Source: Pseudomonadota bacterium (GTDB lineage Bacteria > Pseudomonadota > Gammaproteobacteria > Acidithiobacillales > Acidithiobacillaceae). From it: a stretch of DNA of 10,850 nt. Positions 6,580 through 10,850 of the stretch are shown piece by piece. Below the pieces are notes generated by a model. That model worked only from the letters and a program-made list of their open reading frames with translations. It searched no databases and was not told the DNA's origin. Location of the stretch: positions 1-10,850 of the forward strand of contig JAKBXD010000062.1 of the NCBI GenBank assembly GCA_021840785.1. Direction: 5' to 3'. The number at the start of each line of letters is the position of its first letter. The first letter of the stretch is position 1. A program made the translations under genes and the position numbers.

Positions 6580-8334
6580 ATGCCACCGGAACGACTAAGC
6601 CTGCAACGCATTTTGCCGCGCTGGCGGGCGACGCTGCTCCTTATCGTCATCCTGCTGGGGCTGGTGATGGTGCTGACACGCGATGCAGAATTGCAGTGGT
6701 GGCGAGCCCATGATTTGCGTGCCCAAGGGCGCATGCGTTATTTGCAGACGCGGCCGTTGCCCGCCGACCGGGGCGCGATCTATGGCAGCAACGGCGATGC
6801 GCTGGCGGCAAATGTGCCAGCGGTGACCATCTGGGCCGATCCGCGCCTCTTTGATGCCCACCGCAAGGATTGGGACAAGGTGGCGCAGGCTCTGGACCTC
6901 AGTCCGGAGACTCTGGCGGCGCGGGTGCGGTCGGGTGGGTCAGGCTTCGCCTATATCCTGCGTCAGGTGCAGCCGCAGTTGGGTAAGTCTCTGGACGCGT
7001 TGCATGTGCCCGGTATCTATGTGCAAAAAACCAGCCGCACCTATTATCCTCTGGGTGCGGTAACCACACCGCTGCTGGGCCTTGTGCATCTGGATCATCA
7101 GGGCGCCGCCGGGCTGGAGATGGGTTACAACCAATGGTTATCGGGTAAAGCGGGCCGTGAAAAGGTGCTGGTGGACGGGCAGGGCGAAGTGCTTCATGTT
7201 GTGGGCGCCCGGCAGACGCCAGCGCCCGGCCGCGACTTGCATTTGACTATCAACCCACAGATTCAGTATTGGGCCTACATGACGTTGTTGGCAGCGCAAC
7301 AGCACTTCGGCGCCACAGAGGGCTCGGCGGTGGTAATGAATGCGCAAACCGGGCAGATTCTCGCCATGGCGAGCGTGCCCTCCTGTAATCCCAACGCGCG
7401 CGCCGGTTGTGGCGACCCTTCCGATTATGTGAATAATGCCGTGCATCAGGCCTTTGAGCCCGGTTCGGTCATGAAGCCGTTTATGGTGGCTGCGGCACTT
7501 GCAACGGGCAGCATCCAGCCGGACCAGAGCTTCAATGTCTCCCATTGCCTGCCGGTGGGTGGTTTCTGTATCCGCGACGATGTGGTACATCATGAATTGA
7601 ACGTGGCGCATATTCTCAAGTACTCCAGCGACATTGGAGCGGCTAAAATTGCTTTGCGGACGCCCGCACAGGCTATTTATGACATGTATCTGGCGGCAGG
7701 TTACGGTCAGGAGGCGAATCTCGGCTTTGCGGGTGCCACGGGTGGCGTGCTTCCCCAGCCCCAGACCTGGGATAAGGCGCGCCACGCCACAATTGCGCTG
7801 GGCTACGGGGTGTCCGTGACGACCCTGCAATTGGCGGATGGATATGCGGCCATCGCCAACGGAGGCTATCATGTCACCCCGACGTTGATTGCCGGACAGT
7901 CGGGGCCGCGCGTGCGGATCATGTCCGCGGGCATCGCCGCTCACCTGCGGCACTGGCTGGAGGGCGTTTGTGCGGCCAATGGCACCGGTGTCCTCGCCGC
8001 CATTCCCGGCTACGCGGTGGCCGGCAAAACGGGAACCGCGAATATGGCCAATGGTAAGGACGGCTTTTTGAAGAACAAGACCAATGCCACTTTTGTCGGC
8101 TTTGCACCGGGCTTTGCGCCGAAGCTGGTGATGGCGGTGACTCTGCGCGGGAGTAGCCGGTACTGGAATTTCGGTGGGGTCGAGTCAGCACCGGTGTTCC
8201 GGGTAACCATGCGCCACGCCCTCGAAGAGTTGAATATTGCGCCACGCTGGTGCGGAGGTAAGGCTTGTGCCTCTAAGCATAATCATATTACGACCACCCA
8301 GGCAGAAATCTGGGCGGAGGGAGGCGGCAAATGA
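6580..8334 (+). CDS. FtsI-like class B penicillin-binding protein (peptidoglycan D,D-transpeptidase)
   Basis: This 584-residue bitopic transpeptidase would cross-link septal peptidoglycan; E. coli FtsI has 588 residues. A transmembrane helix at about 16-33 is followed by the PBP dimerisation domain (about 60-225; RGAIYGSNGDALA, VTIWADP, YYPLGAVTTPLLG) and the transpeptidase domain (about 230-560). Catalytic motifs are SVMK (S296 nucleophile, K299), S349-S350-D351 where FtsI normally has SxN, and KTGT (K483-T486). Two oddities are the Asp for Asn in the second motif and seven cysteines in the periplasmic part (C269, C277, C323, C330, C464, C558, C563), spaced as possible disulfide pairs. GAGGA at 6568-6572 supports the ATG at 6580. 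It lies outside the usual mraZ-mraW-ftsL-ftsI order and may be an FtsI paralogue or the only copy; the window cannot decide. The 3' end overlaps the next start (ATGA). No gene symbol is given because of that doubt. Confidence 0.9.
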   Translation: MPPERLSLQRILPRWRATLLLIVILLGLVMVLTRDAELQWWRAHDLRAQGRMRYLQTRPLPADRGAIYGSNGDALAANVPAVTIWADPRLFDAHRKDWDKVAQALDLSPETLAARVRSGGSGFAYILRQVQPQLGKSLDALHVPGIYVQKTSRTYYPLGAVTTPLLGLVHLDHQGAAGLEMGYNQWLSGKAGREKVLVDGQGEVLHVVGARQTPAPGRDLHLTINPQIQYWAYMTLLAAQQHFGATEGSAVVMNAQTGQILAMASVPSCNPNARAGCGDPSDYVNNAVHQAFEPGSVMKPFMVAAALATGSIQPDQSFNVSHCLPVGGFCIRDDVVHHELNVAHILKYSSDIGAAKIALRTPAQAIYDMYLAAGYGQEANLGFAGATGGVLPQPQTWDKARHATIALGYGVSVTTLQLADGYAAIANGGYHVTPTLIAGQSGPRVRIMSAGIAAHLRHWLEGVCAANGTGVLAAIPGYAVAGKTGTANMANGKDGFLKNKTNATFVGFAPGFAPKLVMAVTLRGSSRYWNFGGVESAPVFRVTMRHALEELNIAPRWCGGKACASKHNHITTTQAEIWAEGGGK

Positions 8335-8642
8335 GCAGACTGGACAAATGGGTCGCGGGGGTGCTGACGACAGGTATCGCGGTGATCCTGCTGGGGGTGC
8401 TGGCGGCGGCAACTTTTGCCCGCATCCCGGTGGCGCATATTTATGTGGACGCAGCGGGCGCGCGCGCCATCATTGTCGGTGGGCATCAGGCAGCGGCGGC
8501 TCCCGATTGGCCGAGTGCTTATCGGGTAAGTCCGCGCTCGGCGGACACGGCCTTCTGGCCCAGTGCTGTCCTGGACTTCAAAAGCGGTGCCTCGGTGACC
8601 TTGCCGCGCAAAGATATTCTGTTGTGGGTGTACCGTGGCTGA
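8331..8642 (+). CDS. Small single-span membrane protein, unknown function
   Basis: This 103-residue protein is one I do not recognise. A short basic N-terminus (MSRLDKW) precedes one transmembrane helix (about 8-29), which predicts a cytoplasmic N-terminus and about 70 residues in the periplasm. The periplasmic part is rich in Ala, Pro and Trp (PDWPSAYRVSP, TAFWPSAVLDF) and ends in a hydrophobic DILLWVYRG tail. There are no cysteines and no known motif. The ATG overlaps the stop of the FtsI-like gene (8331-8334), and GGGAGG at 8319-8324 is a strong ribosome binding site six bases away, so translation in step with the penicillin-binding protein is very likely. By position it could be a partner of that enzyme, in the way small bitopic division proteins accompany FtsI, but no sequence similarity to FtsL, FtsB or FtsN is evident. 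Confidence 0.78.
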   Translation: MSRLDKWVAGVLTTGIAVILLGVLAAATFARIPVAHIYVDAAGARAIIVGGHQAAAAPDWPSAYRVSPRSADTAFWPSAVLDFKSGASVTLPRKDILLWVYRG

Positions 8643-8958
8643 GCCGCGCGACTGGTTGCAGTGGTTGCGCGGACTGATCAAAGGCGCGGGTATGGTGCTG
8701 CTCGTGCTACTGGCGGTGCTGGTGCTGCTGGCCGTGGATGGTCTGCTGCTGATTCCGGGGCTGATTATCGCTTATGACCTGACCGCGATAGCCTGGCAAT
8801 GGCAGGGTTTTATCCCTGACCCGCAGGTGCCGCCCGGGCCCTGGATGAGCATGGCCGTGGGCCTGATCGCCACCCTGGTTCCGGCCATTATTGACGGTGT
8901 GCTGCTGCATTTTTTGCTGTACGACAAGGAGCGGGGCACATCGAAGTCTTCTTCCTAG
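8635..8958 (+). CDS. Small multi-span membrane protein, unknown function
   Basis: This 107-residue, very hydrophobic protein belongs to no family I recognise. Hydrophobic segments lie at about 17-35 (Leu/Val rich), 36-52 (IPGLIIAYDLTAIAW) and 72-94 (MAVGLIATLVPAIIDGVLLHFLLY), separated by a Pro-rich loop (PDPQVPPGPW). The N-terminus carries Trp and Arg residues, and the tail is polar (YDKERGTSKSSS). The GTG start at 8635 overlaps the preceding gene by eight bases and has only a weak G-rich site before it, so it probably depends on coupling; the next in-frame ATG (8692) would cut into the first helix. It is the last gene of the operon, and its stop lies in the same CTAG that ends the convergent uup gene. 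It is most likely an inner-membrane partner of the upstream products. Confidence 0.75.
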   Translation: MAEPRDWLQWLRGLIKGAGMVLLVLLAVLVLLAVDGLLLIPGLIIAYDLTAIAWQWQGFIPDPQVPPGPWMSMAVGLIATLVPAIIDGVLLHFLLYDKERGTSKSSS

Positions 8959-10820
8959 GACTCCGCAGCCTGGGCCGCCGCCTTTCCTTCCAGCGCCTCC
9001 CAGCGCCCATAGGCTTTTGTTAAAGACGCACTGATGACATCGGCGCGGGCCTGGACCTCGCGCAGCCGCTCCGGATTCTGGTAGGTTTCGGGCAGGGCCA
9101 ACGTGGCGGCGATTTCACCCTCTTCTTTCTCCAGCACTTCGATCTGCATGGGCAGGGTGACGAGTTCCTGAATTTCCTTGTAGCTCATGGCGGATTTTTT
9201 GCCCTTGCCGCCATCGCGTTTGCCAGAAGCCTTGCCACCGCCACTTTCTGCCGGTTTTGCTAAACGCCGGGACTCCGCCTGCCAACGGAGCCAGTCTTCA
9301 TAGCCGCCCGCATTCTGGCTGATCTGCCCGTCCTCCCCGAAGGCGATTACCTGGGTGACCACGTTATCGAGAAAGTCCCGGTCATGGGAGACCAGAAAGA
9401 GGGTGCCGGCGTAACTCTGTAAACGCTCTTCCAGAACTTCCAGTGTCTCCAGGTCCAGATCATTGGTGGGCTCGTCCAGCACCAGGATGTTAGCCGGGCG
9501 GGCAAACAGTCGGGCGAGCAGCAGTCGTGCCCGCTCGCCGCCGGAGAGCGCCTTGATCAGCCCCCGCGCGCGGCTGGGTGGGAAGAGGAAATCCTGCAGA
9601 TAGCTCAGCACATGACGGCGTTCACCATTGATTTCTATAAAATCATTGCCATCGGCGATGGCGTCCAACACGCGGCTCTCGGGGTTGAGAGTGGACCGCA
9701 TCTGGTCGAAGTAGGCGACCTCCTGTTTGGTGCCGCGGCGGATCGTCCCCTCTTGTGGCTCCAGCTCGCCGAGGATCAGGCGCAGCAGTGTCGTCTTGCC
9801 CGCCCCATTGGGGCCGATGATGCCCACCCGGTCGCCGCGTTCAATGCGCGTGGAAAAATCGCGGATGACCGGACGCCCTTCATAGGCAAAAGAAACGTGA
9901 TCCAGCTCGGCAATGAGTGCGCCGGAACGGTCCGCGGTGCTGATTTGCAGGGTGGCCTGCCCCTGCTGTTGGCGACGGCTGGCGCGCTCCTCACGCAGCC
10001 CCTCCAGACGGCGCAGGCGGCCCTGGTTGCGCTTGGCACGGGCCTTGACGCCCTGGCGCAGCCAGGCCTCCTCTTCCGCCAATTGCCCTTCCAGACGGCT
10101 ATCGGCGGCCGCCTCAGCGGCGAGGACTTCGGCTTTGCGGCTTTGATAAGCCGCAAAGGTACCGGGAAAACTGCGCAGTATCCCGCGATCCAGTTCGATG
10201 ATGCGGGTCGCCAGGCGGTCGAGAAAACGCCGGTCGTGGGTGACGAAGACCAGCGTGCCGCGATGGCGTAGCAGGGATTGCTCCAGTGCCAGGATCGCGG
10301 GCAGGTCGAGATGGTTGGTGGGTTCGTCGAGAAAGAGCAGGTCCGGCTCGGCGACGAGGGTGGCGGCAATGGCCACCCGCTTGCGCTGGCCGCCGGAAAG
10401 GGCGCTGACCATACCTTCAGTGGGCAGCCCCAGGCTGTCGCGCAGGGCCTCTGCCTTATAGTCGATCTGCCAGGCATCGTGATGGTCGGCGAGGGCATGG
10501 GCGTGGGCGTCGTCCGCATCGGCATTCTGCAAGTGCCGCCAGGCCGGATGCCCGGATTTGATGGCGGTGAGCAGGTCGTGCTCTCCGGCCAGCTCCGGCT
10601 CCTGCGCCAGGTAGGCGCGGCGCACACCGGGTGCCACCCACAGCGTCCCCGCATCCAAGGGACAGAGGCCCGCCAGCACTTGCAATAAGGTAGACTTGCC
10701 CTCGCCGTTGCGGCCGATAAGACCGACCCGCTCGCCCGCCTCCAGATTCAACTCGGCATGGTCCAGCAGCGCCCGGCCACCCCATTCCACTTGCCCTGCC
10801 TCCAGCCGCAGAATAGACAT
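8955..10820 (-). CDS. uup: ABC-F family ATPase Uup
   Basis: This 621-residue soluble ABC-F protein has two ABC domains and no membrane part; E. coli Uup has 635 residues. The first domain has Walker A GRNGEGKST (36-44), signature LSGGQ (141-145) and Walker B LLFLDEPTNHLD (from 161). The second has GPNGAGKTT (336-344), LSGGE (425-429) and ILVLDEPTNDLD (from 445). An Arg/Glu-rich helical linker (about 230-300) corresponds to the ABC-F segment that reaches towards the ribosomal P-site tRNA. A Gly/Lys-rich hinge (about 526-545) leads to the C-terminal coiled-coil domain (YKEIQELVTLP..IEVLEKEE..) typical of Uup, which distinguishes it from EttA and YheS. Uup is linked to ribosome function and to low frequency of precise transposon excision. 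The ATG at 10820 is directly preceded in frame by TGA, so an earlier start is impossible; the ribosome binding site is weak. An Asp/His-rich patch (about 100-116) is a local peculiarity. Confidence 0.95.
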   Translation of the reverse strand: MSILRLEAGQVEWGGRALLDHAELNLEAGERVGLIGRNGEGKSTLLQVLAGLCPLDAGTLWVAPGVRRAYLAQEPELAGEHDLLTAIKSGHPAWRHLQNADADDAHAHALADHHDAWQIDYKAEALRDSLGLPTEGMVSALSGGQRKRVAIAATLVAEPDLLFLDEPTNHLDLPAILALEQSLLRHRGTLVFVTHDRRFLDRLATRIIELDRGILRSFPGTFAAYQSRKAEVLAAEAAADSRLEGQLAEEEAWLRQGVKARAKRNQGRLRRLEGLREERASRRQQQGQATLQISTADRSGALIAELDHVSFAYEGRPVIRDFSTRIERGDRVGIIGPNGAGKTTLLRLILGELEPQEGTIRRGTKQEVAYFDQMRSTLNPESRVLDAIADGNDFIEINGERRHVLSYLQDFLFPPSRARGLIKALSGGERARLLLARLFARPANILVLDEPTNDLDLETLEVLEERLQSYAGTLFLVSHDRDFLDNVVTQVIAFGEDGQISQNAGGYEDWLRWQAESRRLAKPAESGGGKASGKRDGGKGKKSAMSYKEIQELVTLPMQIEVLEKEEGEIAATLALPETYQNPERLREVQARADVISASLTKAYGRWEALEGKAAAQAAES

Positions 10821-10850
10821 TCAGCCGACCCCATCCTTGTTATGCAAAAT

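Noticed and set aside
7138..7953. Long minus-strand open frame (271 codons) opposite the PBP gene
   Set aside because: It is a shadow of a GC-rich gene with strong codon bias. It has no ribosome binding site or recognisable domain, and the plus-strand frame carries all PBP motifs.
9612..10271. Plus-strand open frame (219 codons) opposite uup
   Set aside because: It lies wholly inside the conserved ABC-F coding region. The product is low-complexity Ala/Leu and it has no credible start region.

Overview
The window reads as ordinary chromosomal DNA of a GC-rich proteobacterium. The NtrB, NtrC, IspB, FtsI and Uup products all resemble gammaproteobacterial versions. The overall impression, including a stand-alone FtsI beside an O-antigen-ligase-type gene, fits Acidithiobacillia or a related acidophile or autotroph, but that placement is inference. 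There is no transposase, integrase, phage gene, CRISPR array or toxin-antitoxin pair. The DNA is densely coded and no gap is longer than about 150 bases.

Left part (1-4189, plus strand). The window opens inside ntrB, the nitrogen-regulation sensor kinase, whose stop overlaps the start of ntrC (ATGA). A short gap with an extended -10 leads to a membrane-anchored protein of TPR-like helical repeats that I cannot name. A promoter-like TTGACA then precedes ispB, the polyprenyl (probably octaprenyl) diphosphate synthase for the ubiquinone side chain. Eleven bases after ispB lies tRNA-Pro(CGG) with an encoded CCA, followed by a clear intrinsic terminator.

Middle part (4283-8958, plus strand). Five tightly packed genes look like one operon. 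They are a 66-residue membrane protein with a Cys/His cluster (PP0621-like), a 690-residue O-antigen ligase/polymerase-family protein with a periplasmic-type repeat tail, an FtsI-like class B penicillin-binding protein, and two small membrane proteins I do not recognise. Three of the four junctions overlap (GTGA, ATGA and an 8-base overlap); the fourth is a 27-base gap. The layout couples a glycan ligase or polymerase with a septal-type transpeptidase outside the usual division (dcw) gene cluster. The transpeptidase has an unusual active-site motif (SSD instead of SxN) and seven cysteines in its periplasmic part. This cluster is the most interesting part of the window.

Right part (8955-10820, minus strand). 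A full-length ABC-F ATPase of the Uup type converges on the operon. The two convergent genes share one CTAG tetranucleotide for their stop codons, with no terminator between them.
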